Part shown: positions 27,235 through 35,827 of the stretch, one piece after another | Numbering within the stretch: the stretch's first letter is position 1 | Layout: each line of letters starts with the position of its first letter | NCBI RefSeq assembly: GCF_000013605.1 | Contig: NC_007901.1 | Span: forward strand, 1 to 64,000 | DNA length: 64,000 nucleotides | Direction of reading: 5' to 3' | DNA from: Rhodoferax ferrireducens T118 | Lineage (GTDB): Bacteria > Pseudomonadota > Gammaproteobacteria > Burkholderiales > Burkholderiaceae_C | The notes under the pieces: model-generated | Databases searched by the model: none | The model's input: the letters and a program-made list of their open reading frames with translations, nothing else | What the model was told of the DNA's origin: nothing | Program-made: the position numbers and the translations under genes

Positions 27235-28269
27235 TCAAGCCGCTTGCTTCTCTGCAATATTTGCAAAGTCGAAAGACGTGTACTTCGGAAGTATCACCGT
27301 CGAGATGAGCCCTTTGTCTCGCATCTTCTGCTTTGCGAATTCCGCAGCGTCATTTCCAGCCCTTCGGCCGTTCTGATCGCGCGCATCGTTGTCACCGAAA
27401 AAGCGGACCTTACGAACCCGCTCATAGCCTTCTGGAATTTCGAACTTGCGCATGCCATCACAGTTGAGTGTTGACCAGCAGGGTATGCCGAACAATATCA
27501 TCGCTGCAAGCGCGCTCTCAATTCCTTCGGCAACGCCGAGTTCGTCGTCCGGCTCTGCCAGCCTCACCGCATAGGAGGGCTGAAGGAACCGGCCCGCGGC
27601 CTTTTTGGCAACGGGCAAACTCGCTTTGGCACCCGAAGCATCCAGATAGGTGCGCCAAATGTTGGCAACCTTTCCGTCCACCCCTTGTGCCGCTGCGAGC
27701 ATTGCAGGGAAATTCCCCTCGTTGTGGAATTGGCCGTCTTCACCTGTCCGCCAGTACGCCAATCCCGCGTGGGACCGAAGCACTTTTGGTATGGTTTTCA
27801 GACCAGGAATGCGATGCGTCAAATATTCGTACGCGGGCATGCCCGGCACAATCAAAGACGATTCGCCCCACAGTTTTCGATACTTGGCCCGTAGGTCGGG
27901 TGTATCGTCTACGACAACTGGCGCAGGCCTGGCAACTCGGACGGGGCGGGGCGATTGCCCAGAACCAGTCTTGTTGTCATCACCTGCCCATTTGCGCACA
28001 TAGTCCGCAGCTTCTCTGAAATCATCGGTACCAAGCAGGTGTTTTAGCAATGTAAACCCAAAGAGAATGCATCCACGCTCGCTGCGCCCAAAGGTGCAGT
28101 GGCTACAAAACCCATTTTCCTTCTTGGCTCTCCAGCGAAACCGCGTTTTACCCCCGCAGATCGGACACGGGCCTTCCTCGTACTTTAGGTACGATCGGTC
28201 CAGTCCAGCGGCAACGAGAATGTCTTCCCAATTACCATTTGCGATGTCTTCAGCCTTTCGCTGATTCAC
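27235..28269 (-). CDS. Plasmid DNA primase (zinc-ribbon plus Toprim)
   Basis: A 344-aa primase-like protein. The N-terminal zinc ribbon has Cys35, Cys38, Cys55 and Cys58 (GPCPICGGKTRFRW...GFCSHC), as in P4/TraC-type primases. A Toprim domain follows with GVAEGIESALAAMILFG (about 245-262) and RKVRFFGDNDA (about 285-295), which carry the metal-binding Glu and Asp residues. It would prime lagging-strand or transferred-strand synthesis. It is last in the minus-strand block that begins at 36.6 kb, 9 bp after the glycine-zipper gene. Confidence 0.88.
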   Translation of the reverse strand: MNQRKAEDIANGNWEDILVAAGLDRSYLKYEEGPCPICGGKTRFRWRAKKENGFCSHCTFGRSERGCILFGFTLLKHLLGTDDFREAADYVRKWAGDDNKTGSGQSPRPVRVARPAPVVVDDTPDLRAKYRKLWGESSLIVPGMPAYEYLTHRIPGLKTIPKVLRSHAGLAYWRTGEDGQFHNEGNFPAMLAAAQGVDGKVANIWRTYLDASGAKASLPVAKKAAGRFLQPSYAVRLAEPDDELGVAEGIESALAAMILFGIPCWSTLNCDGMRKFEIPEGYERVRKVRFFGDNDARDQNGRRAGNDAAEFAKQKMRDKGLISTVILPKYTSFDFANIAEKQAA

Positions 28270-28278
28270 GGTTACTCC

Positions 28279-28818
28279 TCAGGGTTGATAAAAAGACGGC
28301 TGCGGGCTTGCGTTCATAGAGGCCATGGGATTGGCCCTCAGAACGCGCACGGCCGGGTATGAACCGACCACGAAGACGGCATCACCCGCGCCCACGGGAA
28401 TGCCATTCATCTCTTGCACGACCGCAATGACCTGGCCGCTGTCCAGTCGGACAATGACCTGCATCGCAGGGCGCATTTCTGTGCCTGAATTGTTGGCAAT
28501 CTTCTCGCCTAAAAAGGCACCAATAGAACCAACAGCTGCTTGGCCTTGCCAGCTTCCGTTGCGGGCTGCAGCGGCTCCGAGCAGACCACCAATCAAACCG
28601 CCAAATGCGCGGTTTTGATTGGTCGCCACGACCTCGATGTCAGTTGCTTGCACATCAAGAACCCGTCCGGTCATTACGTTCATAGCCATTCGGCCTTGTG
28701 ACGATGGGATGTCCGCCTGTCCCCAAGACTGGGCGTGTGCATTGCCGGCCATACTGTCGAGCAACATCACGACCAAAATGCCGAACACCACAAACATACG
28801 CTTTTGAAAATTGAACAT
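28279..28818 (-). CDS. Glycine-zipper exported protein
   Basis: A 179-aa exported protein, starting at ATG 28818 with AAAGGA 7 nt upstream. It has a signal peptide (about 1-28, AHAQ) and a glycine-zipper segment (FGGLIGGLLGAAAARNGSWQGQAAVGSIGAFLGEKIA, seen in pieces across about 70-108) like SlyB/PcP outer-membrane proteins. The C-terminal part is a small beta domain (MQVIVRLDSGQVIAVVQE). It probably resides in the outer membrane or periplasm. Its leader carries RNA motif copy A and a hairpin over its ribosome-binding site. Confidence 0.75.
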   Translation of the reverse strand: MFNFQKRMFVVFGILVVMLLDSMAGNAHAQSWGQADIPSSQGRMAMNVMTGRVLDVQATDIEVVATNQNRAFGGLIGGLLGAAAARNGSWQGQAAVGSIGAFLGEKIANNSGTEMRPAMQVIVRLDSGQVIAVVQEMNGIPVGAGDAVFVVGSYPAVRVLRANPMASMNASPQPSFYQP

Positions 28819-29053
28819 CACTTTTCCTTTGGAAAAATGACGAAGCTCTGCCCTGACGGGATATGAGCCCCGTCTGGGTTGAAATGAGGTAATAAGTACC
28901 TCGACTTTGATATGCCGCGACTAGCGCGACGAACTGGGCTTACGCCGCAGAAACCTGATTTGCCAAAGGGCTACGAATAGCCCTTTGGCAAATCCCCTCC
29001 CCGTGAAGGGAGGGAAATGCGCAAATGAAGAAAACTAAATTCTTTCTCCTCAA
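28819..29053 (-). ncRNA. Structured 5' leader with RNA motif copy A
   Basis: This 235-nt gap precedes the glycine-zipper gene. The conserved motif is at 28908-28931: on the minus strand C, then stem GTCGCG / CGCGGC around loop CTAGT, then ATATCA. Upstream of it, at 28957-28994, is a perfect 16-bp inverted repeat (GATTTGCCAAAGGGCT and its complement, 6-nt loop). Downstream are a GACGGG/CCCGTC hairpin and finally TTTTCC-aaa-GGAAAA, which pairs the Shine-Dalgarno sequence. Call rests on recurrence with copies B-F. Confidence 0.6.
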
Positions 29054-30907
29054 TCAGGCTGCCAAGGGCAGTCGGATTAGTTTTCTCTCCATCAGATGAT
29101 AAAGGACATTGGTCAACTCCCCCACCTGATTAACCGACACAAAGTCGGTAAACAGATGCTTGAGTGACACACCAATGCCAATGCCGATAACTTCGACATC
29201 GGCAGATTCGAGGGCCCTGAGTTGTGCCTTCGCTTCATTGAGCCTGTCAGGCGCTCCATCTGTGATCACCACCAACAGGCGTCGCTCTGCATTGAACTGG
29301 ACCAATTCCATGCCACTGATTTCAAGGGCCGCACCCAATGGTGTCCCCCCCTTTGCACGAACCGAAGCCAATGCATCCAGGCAAGGCATGGTGCGCTCGC
29401 CAAAACGTTTGAGTGACTCAGCGGCCCGCAGGGTGCCTGGAAATATGTCAATGCTGGTGCTGATGCCGCTGACATCATCAAAAGCCATCGGCAAGAAGCA
29501 TGCGGCTTCAATAGCCCTTTTCATGGTCTTTTTCATGGAGAGACTTCGATCCAGCAGGACTTTAATGGCCGTATTGAGATCCTTGCCCTCCACGGTATGC
29601 CGAAATACCCGTGTACTGCCGGCCTGCAACTTCCACAGCCGGGACGGAACGATTTTCCCGCGTTTGCAGAATTCTGTTTTGCTCTCGGTTTGGGCCTTGA
29701 GCAACGTGGAAAGTCGGGCACTGGCCATCATCGTATGCACCAGTATCTTGGAACGCAGCTCCATCCCCCCTCGGTGTTTCTCTTCAAACTCCACGCTTGC
29801 CAAACTGCTGCCTGGTATCAGGCCCGGCATCACGAACTCGTACTCGGTGGCCTCTGGCAACTCTTCCTGCAGCTCTTGTACCGCCATGGAGATCAACTCC
29901 AATGGGTCCACTTCTGCAAGGCCGCCTGCCCCTGCACTGACTTGCGTTTCTTCCCCCGCAACTGCATCAAGCGGTTCTCCCCTGCCCGATTCATTGCCTG
30001 GCTCTGTTTGACCGCTCGGGCCCGTTGCGCCCTCGGCTTCATCATCCTCACTTTCGGGCTTGTCCGGCCCGTCCGTGGCAGTTTCAGCGCCCGCGCATGG
30101 GGTGGATTCCTGGTTAGCGTGGTCGCCCTGCCCTCGCTCAGCATGTTCTGGGCTATCAGCAGGCTTTGAAGCGCCCCCCTGGGGCTGCTGGTCCGGTCCT
30201 TTGTTGGCGTCAGACTCAGGCTGATCTTCATCGTCCTGAACTGACACGGGCTCGACCCCCACCAGGCGCAGCAGCCTCAAGGAGAGCGCTACCGCATCGG
30301 CGGTCGATGAAACCAGATCAAGGACTGCCAATTCATTTTCCAGCAGCGTGATCTGATCATGTGTGAATGTCGAAGCCAACCGGATGGCGGCTGTTTCACA
30401 TGCAGCGAGAGTCCACTCGGTCTTTAGGACGCTATGACGCGCCCTGAAGAACACATAGTGGGTGAACACTGCGTCCGCCTGAGCGTGAGCCTCCTCGGAT
30501 GAATGACCGTCGTACAACAGCTTCCACAGTTTTGTGAGCGCTGGACGCGCGCCAGGCAGTGCATTGCACTGCGTGCGCTCGATCGCAACGTCCTCCATAC
30601 ATTGGCCCACGACGTCAGCCATTTTGTATTTGGCGTGCCCCGTGAAGCTCTTTTTGAAGCCCACGCGCAAAGTACGGTCCGTGAACCGGATGTGCCCCGC
30701 CTCGTGGACCACAGCCCCGATGATGTATGTCTCCAGGTCATCAATACACGGAAACCATTCGGTCAGCTTGGCAATCGGAGGGATCTTGAGCCGCCTACCA
30801 TCCGTCGAGAACGTCGTGGCCTGCGGGTCAATCACCAGCTCAATCCCGCTCTTGTTGGCCATGGCTCCCGCCACGGCCAACATGATCGATGTCAGATTGT
30901 GTTGCAT
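29054..30907 (-). CDS. CobT-like VWA-domain protein
   Basis: A 617-aa CobT-like protein. The N-terminal domain has VVHEAGHIRF (HEAGH at 68-72), a zincin-like motif seen in this family. Residues about 215-330 are a highly acidic, Pro/Gly-rich linker. The C-terminal VWA domain has a MIDAS motif (DRSLS, near 450) and ITDGAPD near 560. CobT-type VWA proteins work with CobS-type AAA+ ATPases as metal-insertion or remodelling chaperones; a CobS-like gene lies about 4 kb upstream in the same block. No cobalamin genes are present, so the plasmid function is something else, probably DNA-related. Confidence 0.82.
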   Translation of the reverse strand: MQHNLTSIMLAVAGAMANKSGIELVIDPQATTFSTDGRRLKIPPIAKLTEWFPCIDDLETYIIGAVVHEAGHIRFTDRTLRVGFKKSFTGHAKYKMADVVGQCMEDVAIERTQCNALPGARPALTKLWKLLYDGHSSEEAHAQADAVFTHYVFFRARHSVLKTEWTLAACETAAIRLASTFTHDQITLLENELAVLDLVSSTADAVALSLRLLRLVGVEPVSVQDDEDQPESDANKGPDQQPQGGASKPADSPEHAERGQGDHANQESTPCAGAETATDGPDKPESEDDEAEGATGPSGQTEPGNESGRGEPLDAVAGEETQVSAGAGGLAEVDPLELISMAVQELQEELPEATEYEFVMPGLIPGSSLASVEFEEKHRGGMELRSKILVHTMMASARLSTLLKAQTESKTEFCKRGKIVPSRLWKLQAGSTRVFRHTVEGKDLNTAIKVLLDRSLSMKKTMKRAIEAACFLPMAFDDVSGISTSIDIFPGTLRAAESLKRFGERTMPCLDALASVRAKGGTPLGAALEISGMELVQFNAERRLLVVITDGAPDRLNEAKAQLRALESADVEVIGIGIGVSLKHLFTDFVSVNQVGELTNVLYHLMERKLIRLPLAA

Positions 30908-30915
30908 ATTGGCCC

Positions 30916-32019
30916 CTAGAAGTCCAGCGGCTCAACCGCCGTTGGGCGTTGCGCTGGCTTGTTTTGAATTCTTACGCCGGTCACCTCCTCGCGGATTTTT
31001 GCGACAACCTGCATCACTTCGGCATCCTTTTCAGGAATTCGAGGCGCTGACTGGTCAGCAAAAATATCACTGGCGTTCATTGCGGAATCTGACGCCCGCT
31101 CCAATGGAAGCTCGACCCGCTTGTCCGGCATGGTGCCGCCCGTGAGGGTCTTGACCACATCTTCAACCGTTAGCCTTCCTTCGTGCAAAGCGCGAGACGT
31201 TTCTGAAAACCTGGAACGGCTAGCCAACAAATTGGCAACACGCGTCAGGTTGAAGAACGATTGAGCCTCGACCTTGCCGATTTCGGGAATGGTTTTCAGC
31301 ACATGATTGACGACTTCTGCCATTGCGCCCAGGGACGGGTCGATGAACCGCAATGCGTGAATCTTGTTGGCAAGGCGACGGATTGGCCCCACGGTTTTCT
31401 GACTACCCTGTTCGCGGCCGTCTGCAAGACTGCGTTCAACGAATGCACGGGCCTCGGAAACAATTTCGTCGACCAGGTTGCTGCCCATCATGTCGACGGC
31501 CCCAAAAAGGCTTTTTGCGACAGTGGCATTCTCGGGCGACTGAACCATGATGGCGTGGTAGCCAAACGAGATTCTCTTCCCAATGCTTTCGCGCTCCGGC
31601 GTGCCGGCACTCATGATGTGCCTCCACTTCGGATTGTTTGCGTGCCAGGCATCGAGTTTGTTGTCCAGCGTGGCCAAAAAGGTCTTTTTGAACGCCTCGC
31701 CGACAAGAACCAACTGGTCGAGTTTTCCGACCAGCGCTTCAGCCTCTTCTGTGGCCACTGCGAAACCACCAAGGAATCGAGTGCCAACTTCCATACAGGC
31801 ACGGCGCATCAAATAGCGCACTTTGCTACCCGGCTTGAGTGCATCGCCATCAATCAGTCGTTTGCTTCCCAGGGAGGCAATCGCTTCGGGGGGAACCTGG
31901 TCTTCGGTCAGGCCAAGGTCTTCGGCAGTCATCTTCGCGCGCCCGGTCCACAGACTGGTATCGGCAAGCGAGAACACCACCACGTTTTTCAGAATACTGA
32001 GTTTGTTTGCGGAATTGCT
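30916..32019 (-). CDS. DUF3150-like protein of the CobS/CobT module
   Basis: A 367-aa protein, starting at ATG 32019 with GGAG 6 nt upstream. It is mostly soluble and helical, with no membrane segment. Features such as LVLVGEAFKKTFLATLDNKLDAWH and a C-terminal DEF-like tail recall DUF3150 proteins, which are often encoded between CobS-like and CobT-like genes in phages and conjugative elements. It ends 8 bp before cobT. A long structured leader with RNA motif copy B and its own candidate promoter precedes it. Function unknown; likely a third member of the CobS/CobT complex. Confidence 0.68.
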   Translation of the reverse strand, partial: SNSANKLSILKNVVVFSLADTSLWTGRAKMTAEDLGLTEDQVPPEAIASLGSKRLIDGDALKPGSKVRYLMRRACMEVGTRFLGGFAVATEEAEALVGKLDQLVLVGEAFKKTFLATLDNKLDAWHANNPKWRHIMSAGTPERESIGKRISFGYHAIMVQSPENATVAKSLFGAVDMMGSNLVDEIVSEARAFVERSLADGREQGSQKTVGPIRRLANKIHALRFIDPSLGAMAEVVNHVLKTIPEIGKVEAQSFFNLTRVANLLASRSRFSETSRALHEGRLTVEDVVKTLTGGTMPDKRVELPLERASDSAMNASDIFADQSAPRIPEKDAEVMQVVAKIREEVTGVRIQNKPAQRPTAVEPLDF

Positions 32020-32644
32020 CATGTGAGCTCCTTTCGGGAAAGAAGCGGAGCACACGCATCCCTTGCGGGTGGTGTGCCCGCTGGGGTGATATTGAAAGTC
32101 CAGAACTGGTCTGAAACCTTGCGACGAAGTCGCGGGAAACTAATAGGCGATGCCTTTGCCTTGAGACCCTGAATGCTCAAGGGGCCAAGGAGAAGACATC
32201 GTGATTAGGTGAAAGCGTGGCTTTCGGATTGATATGCCGCCTCTGCGATCTCGGAGATCGGGGCGACGAAAGCCAGATGGCTAGATGTGAATGATCAGTG
32301 AGCCGTAAATTCACTTTGCGCACAATCACGTATCGTTTTTATCTCAAAAAGAGCAAAAAGTCAATAACTTAGCCTTACTGGGAAGTCCGGCGATGGACGG
32401 GTCGGGTAAACAGCCCCGAAGGGCTGCTCCCCATTTCAAACACCTTTAGGTCGAGCACTTGGGGCTCAAACAACTTCGTGGCCCCGCAGGACTGGCCTGG
32501 GGCGGTTGAAATTTCGGCTCTACAACCTGCGTTGGACCGAGGCTTCCCAAAGGAAGGTGGAAACTAGCCGATTTCCAAAGTCTGCGACACAGAACTTGGA
32601 AATCAGCTCTCACCCCTTATGAGGGGGTGAGAGTGATCAAGCTT
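32020..32644 (-). ncRNA. Long structured leader with RNA motif copy B
   Basis: A 625-nt gap without a convincing gene. On the minus strand, in order: a terminator-like hairpin after ssb (TCTCACCCCCTCATAAGGGG.., 32608-32632); GATTTCCAA/TTGGAAATC (about 32571-32605); a GCAGCCCTTCGGGGCTG-type hairpin; a candidate promoter (TTGACT at 32359-32364, TAAAAA near 32336-32341); RNA motif B at 32230-32268 (GTCGCC / GGCGGC stem enclosing GATCTCCGAGATC, then ATATCA); several small hairpins; and GCTCC...GGAGC, which pairs the Shine-Dalgarno of the DUF3150 gene. The transcript leader would be about 310 nt. Confidence 0.6.
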
Positions 32645-33016
32645 TTAAGAGCTGTCTTTTTGGCTGTCTGGCCCGGGTTGCGCCGGGTTCGCCTTTCTGT
32701 CAAATTCAATGTGGTCCACAAGAATGTAGGTCAGTGGCAAGGTTTTTCCGTCTGCCACCTTGTAATTGCGCGTGCGCAATTGTCCTGACACACACACGAA
32801 CCTACTTTTGTAAAGCTGGTCCTGGAGTGCTCGGGCACGATCCCCATAGATCACGGCCGTAACCCAGGTCGTCCAGTATTTGGCGTCCCCAGTGTTGTCG
32901 TCGCGTCCAATGTAGTCATTGACCGCCACCGATATCTCTCCTTCCGCTCGGGTGTTCTCACCGATCCGAAGGTCGATGTCCTTTCCGAGGTGTCCGGAAA
33001 TTACTACATGGTTCAT
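32645..33016 (-). CDS. ssb: Single-stranded DNA-binding protein
   Basis: A 123-aa SSB. The OB-fold is recognisable (HVVISGHLGKDIDLRIG; ISVAVNDYIG; YWTTWVTAVIYGDRA; KSRFVCVSGQLRTRNYKVADG). The C-terminal tail is short and ends DSQKDSS, without the usual acidic DDDIPF tip, so partner recruitment may differ from chromosomal SSB. Start is ATG 33016 with GGAGAATTG upstream; a TTG 3 bp earlier is less likely. It lies 9 bp after the 361-aa gene. A plasmid SSB would protect transferred single strands. Confidence 0.88.
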   Translation of the reverse strand: MNHVVISGHLGKDIDLRIGENTRAEGEISVAVNDYIGRDDNTGDAKYWTTWVTAVIYGDRARALQDQLYKSRFVCVSGQLRTRNYKVADGKTLPLTYILVDHIEFDRKANPAQPGPDSQKDSS

Positions 33017-33025
33017 CAATTCTCC

Positions 33026-34111
33026 TTATGCTCTTTCCAAAACTTTCAACTGAAATTCATTGCGGAATTTCTGTTCACCACCGGCGAGAGTTACCCGGGT
33101 TCTGCCCAGAGAGATAATTTCAACGGAGTCGCCTGTACTGACATTATTTTCCGTGAACAACTCCTGCAGGCGCACCCCCCGAAGAGAAGTGCACTCGCCT
33201 TCACAATCGATCAATGCCTCAAACACCGCGTCTCCGTCACCGGTACCGCCATTGGATTGGAACATCATCTTTCGCATACCGAATTCCACCACGCGCCCCA
33301 CTGTAAAGGCGCGAGCCGGCCGTTTTGGTTTTTGCTCCACCTTCACAGTGGCGTGCGATGACGATGCAGCAGGTTCATTGACCGCCGCTTCGTGTTTTGC
33401 TCCTTCGGAGCCTGCGAGTTCTCCGCGCAAGATGGCCAATGCCCGCGCCGACGCCTCAGGATCGGCCACTGGGGCCGGTTTGTAAACGTCCTTCGTTCCT
33501 GGTCCGACCACCACTGCTGGCGGTGCCAAGTTAAAGTATCGCGGCCCTTTGGACGACAGCAGATCTTCAATGAACTTGATTCCGATCGACTCGGTATCAA
33601 GAACAGCGTCCTCGTAGGTTACGCCGTTCACCAAATTGACATCCGGTAAATCGAACGACTCTCGCAAATACAGTGTCCGCATCAGTTCAACGGCTGCCGG
33701 GCTGATCGCACGAATCTTTCGCCGTGCCATATTCTCGTTCTTGTACACAGAAACAGATGCCGTGAAGCTGTCTGAGAACTGCACACTGACATGAAAGTCG
33801 GCCACGGTTCTCAAGGTTGACGCCGTACGCGGACCTACGGCAATCCGACGTTCGGGCGACGGATTTGCAGGGGCGGGAGCCAACGGTATCGTGGGGTCGA
33901 CCGGGATCGGCGATGCCTTAGCGTGCTCGCCACCAGTTGGGGTGGTTTCCTCTTCATCGCCAGTTCCCGGCAGACCAGGCGGCGATGATTCTGTTGAAAA
34001 TGCCGTCTTCGCAACCCACGACAGGCCTTTTACTGCATATCCAATCGCGAGGAAGACCCCCATCACAATGGCCACAAGGAGGCCCACTATGGTTTCAATC
34101 AATTTCATCAT
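33026..34111 (-). CDS. Membrane-anchored protein with a relaxase-like C-terminal domain
   Basis: A 361-aa protein of unknown function. It has one N-terminal membrane helix (about 8-30), a Pro-rich linker (38-90), a middle domain, and a C-terminal segment (about 265-361) with the pattern FEALIDCEGECTSLRGVRL...GDSVEIISLGR...RNEFQLKVLE. I recognise that pattern from the C-terminal OB-like domains of some plasmid relaxases and DNA-processing proteins, but cannot confirm it. SD AAAGGAAAAAAT precedes the ATG. Position next to ssb supports DNA handling at the membrane. Confidence 0.6.
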   Translation of the reverse strand: MMKLIETIVGLLVAIVMGVFLAIGYAVKGLSWVAKTAFSTESSPPGLPGTGDEEETTPTGGEHAKASPIPVDPTIPLAPAPANPSPERRIAVGPRTASTLRTVADFHVSVQFSDSFTASVSVYKNENMARRKIRAISPAAVELMRTLYLRESFDLPDVNLVNGVTYEDAVLDTESIGIKFIEDLLSSKGPRYFNLAPPAVVVGPGTKDVYKPAPVADPEASARALAILRGELAGSEGAKHEAAVNEPAASSSHATVKVEQKPKRPARAFTVGRVVEFGMRKMMFQSNGGTGDGDAVFEALIDCEGECTSLRGVRLQELFTENNVSTGDSVEIISLGRTRVTLAGGEQKFRNEFQLKVLERA

Positions 34112-34151
34112 ATTTTTTCCTTTCCGCGCGTTACGCGGTTGTCTGTCGGAC

Positions 34152-34868
34152 TTAGAAGTCCAAAATGTTTGTTGCCTTGATGATCTGAGCCAGGTCTAGT
34201 CTGCAAAATTGCAGGAGTCCGGACTTTCGACAGTATTCAAGATCGTCCAGATGGGTATCAAACTCTTCAAGAAAGGCTCTTGCCTGTTCTGTCCTTGAAA
34301 AATCCCATCTTGTAACTTGGTACCCCTGGTCGGGATCACAGCAATGCACCGTTATCTCGTTGCTAGAGCAAAACTCGTGGATGGCCCCGAACACTGCACC
34401 ACTATGAGCCCTCCTGGTCACGTGGGCCGAGAGGTATTTCGAATTTCGCGCTGCGCTAGGGCTTCCCGTCTGACAGCTTTGTTGGAGTAGCACCAGGATC
34501 TCACCTTTGGCATCGGTAATCGCGGCCTCAATCGTTGGCTCGTAAGGCGAGAAGGCCAGCGCAATACCGGATTCAAGTCGTGACATGGTTGCCGCCACCT
34601 GTGAGGCCGCCGTTTTCACCGGTGCCTCGACGCCATGGAAAGCCATTGCCCACTCATCGGGGAGCGCCTGCAGTGCATCGGACAAGCGCAGCCGGTCGTC
34701 TTGCGTCTGCAGGACTAGATCTGCGATGCAGATCGCGCTGCGCCGCCCATGATGCGTCAGGGGTTCCACCCCGCCCAAGCCTCTCTTGACTTCGGTGAGA
34801 AACCCCGGCGCATGAACCTGCAGGTCCGACGTCTCCCCTTCAATCACAAGGGGAAAATTGATCGTCAT
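34152..34868 (-). CDS. Unknown protein coupled to the CobS-like ATPase
   Basis: A 238-aa protein I do not recognise. It starts at ATG 34868, overlapping the CobS-like stop (ATGA), so the two are translationally coupled; longer upstream frames are inside cobS. It has no signal peptide or membrane helix. Sequence features are a central Ser/Ala-rich helix and a C-terminal acidic helix (RAFLEEFDTHLDDLEYCRKSG). Coupling suggests it acts with the CobS/CobT-like complex. Confidence 0.6.
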   Translation of the reverse strand: MTINFPLVIEGETSDLQVHAPGFLTEVKRGLGGVEPLTHHGRRSAICIADLVLQTQDDRLRLSDALQALPDEWAMAFHGVEAPVKTAASQVAATMSRLESGIALAFSPYEPTIEAAITDAKGEILVLLQQSCQTGSPSAARNSKYLSAHVTRRAHSGAVFGAIHEFCSSNEITVHCCDPDQGYQVTRWDFSRTEQARAFLEEFDTHLDDLEYCRKSGLLQFCRLDLAQIIKATNILDF

Positions 34869-35827
34869 CGCGTCATTCCAGACAACGTGTAGGGCGACGG
34901 CACACTGGTCTTCAATTCCACGATCTTGTGAATCTCGTACGCAACTTCCGGACGGCACGAAAATGTGAGCGCCCGCTGCAGGCCCATGTGAGCAGCACCT
35001 GGGCGCTTGGAGTATTGGATCCAGAAAATGGCCCAGTTGCACAGGACGCGCGTGGAAATGATTTCCGGTATCGCATCTGCCCCCGTGGACTCCGACTGCT
35101 TGCGTATGTCCTCTGCCACATCAAGCATCTTGCCAACCAGCAATTTGGAGTCCTCTTCGCTGGTCCCGCTGTATTTGCGCCAGACACTGAGCAAAATCGC
35201 TTCCTCTTCCGCCCGTGTTCCGTAAGACACATTGATCCAGAAAAAGCGTTCCTTCAATGCCGCATCCATTTCCTTGCGGCCCCGGTACATGAAGTCGTTG
35301 GAGCCTTTGGGATTAATGGTGCCGTAGATCCGGAATCCTTGGGCTGGCATGAATTGCTCACCCGCCTCAGGAAGCGAGATCGGTGCGCCCTCGTGGGCTA
35401 CATCGTTGAGTGCAATTTGCACATCCTCAGGCATGGCGTTGAACTCGTTGATCAACACAGAGTGGCCATGCCGAGCTGCACTGGTCACTGGCGCGTCTTG
35501 CCAGATCAACTTGCCCTGCTCATTGAGCACGTATTGGCCGAAAAGGGCCTCCAGCGTGGTTTTGCCGTTGCCGGTCATAACCTGCAGATTGGAACCCACC
35601 CGGTGGTGGAACTGCTCGACAATGGATGTCTTGCCCGAGCCCTTGTGGCCGGTCAACATGCAAGAACGAAAGTTCAAACGCCAAAAAACCAGCATGTCCC
35701 GGATCAGATCTTCCCGGAACACGTAATTGTCCAGAGGCGTGACCCCGTAAATTGGAGGTGCATCCTGCACCTCAATTTGAACTGATGAGTTCGTCCCGAA
35801 CAGCTCTTGAATTGTCTTGGTAGCCAT
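34865..35827 (-). CDS. CobS/MoxR-like AAA+ ATPase
   Basis: A 320-aa AAA+ protein of the MoxR/CobS class, starting at ATG 35827 with AAGGAAATGCCAT upstream. Walker A is GHKGSGKT (60-67). The Walker B segment reads SVLINEFNAMPEDV (about 123-136), with Asn where Asp is usual; the following Glu is kept. Sensor 1 is YGTINPKG (near 170) and an arginine finger candidate lies in DAALKERFFWINV. It probably partners the CobT-like VWA protein. SXT/R391-type elements also carry a cobS-like gene near ssb. The start lies inside the end of the preceding gene (56-bp overlap). Confidence 0.85.
   Translation of the reverse strand: MATKTIQELFGTNSSVQIEVQDAPPIYGVTPLDNYVFREDLIRDMLVFWRLNFRSCMLTGHKGSGKTSIVEQFHHRVGSNLQVMTGNGKTTLEALFGQYVLNEQGKLIWQDAPVTSAARHGHSVLINEFNAMPEDVQIALNDVAHEGAPISLPEAGEQFMPAQGFRIYGTINPKGSNDFMYRGRKEMDAALKERFFWINVSYGTRAEEEAILLSVWRKYSGTSEEDSKLLVGKMLDVAEDIRKQSESTGADAIPEIISTRVLCNWAIFWIQYSKRPGAAHMGLQRALTFSCRPEVAYEIHKIVELKTSVPSPYTLSGMTR

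Noticed and set aside
33996..34023. Another GTCG...CGGCAT-TTTCA sequence on the minus strand
   Set aside because: It lies inside the coding sequence of the 361-aa gene, has only a 4-bp stem and reads ATTTTCA instead of ATNTCA, so it is not counted as a seventh RNA motif copy.
29054..35827. Cobalt chelatase (CobST) for vitamin B12
   Set aside because: CobN and all other cobalamin genes are absent, and DUF3150 and SSB neighbours fit the plasmid/phage version of this module.
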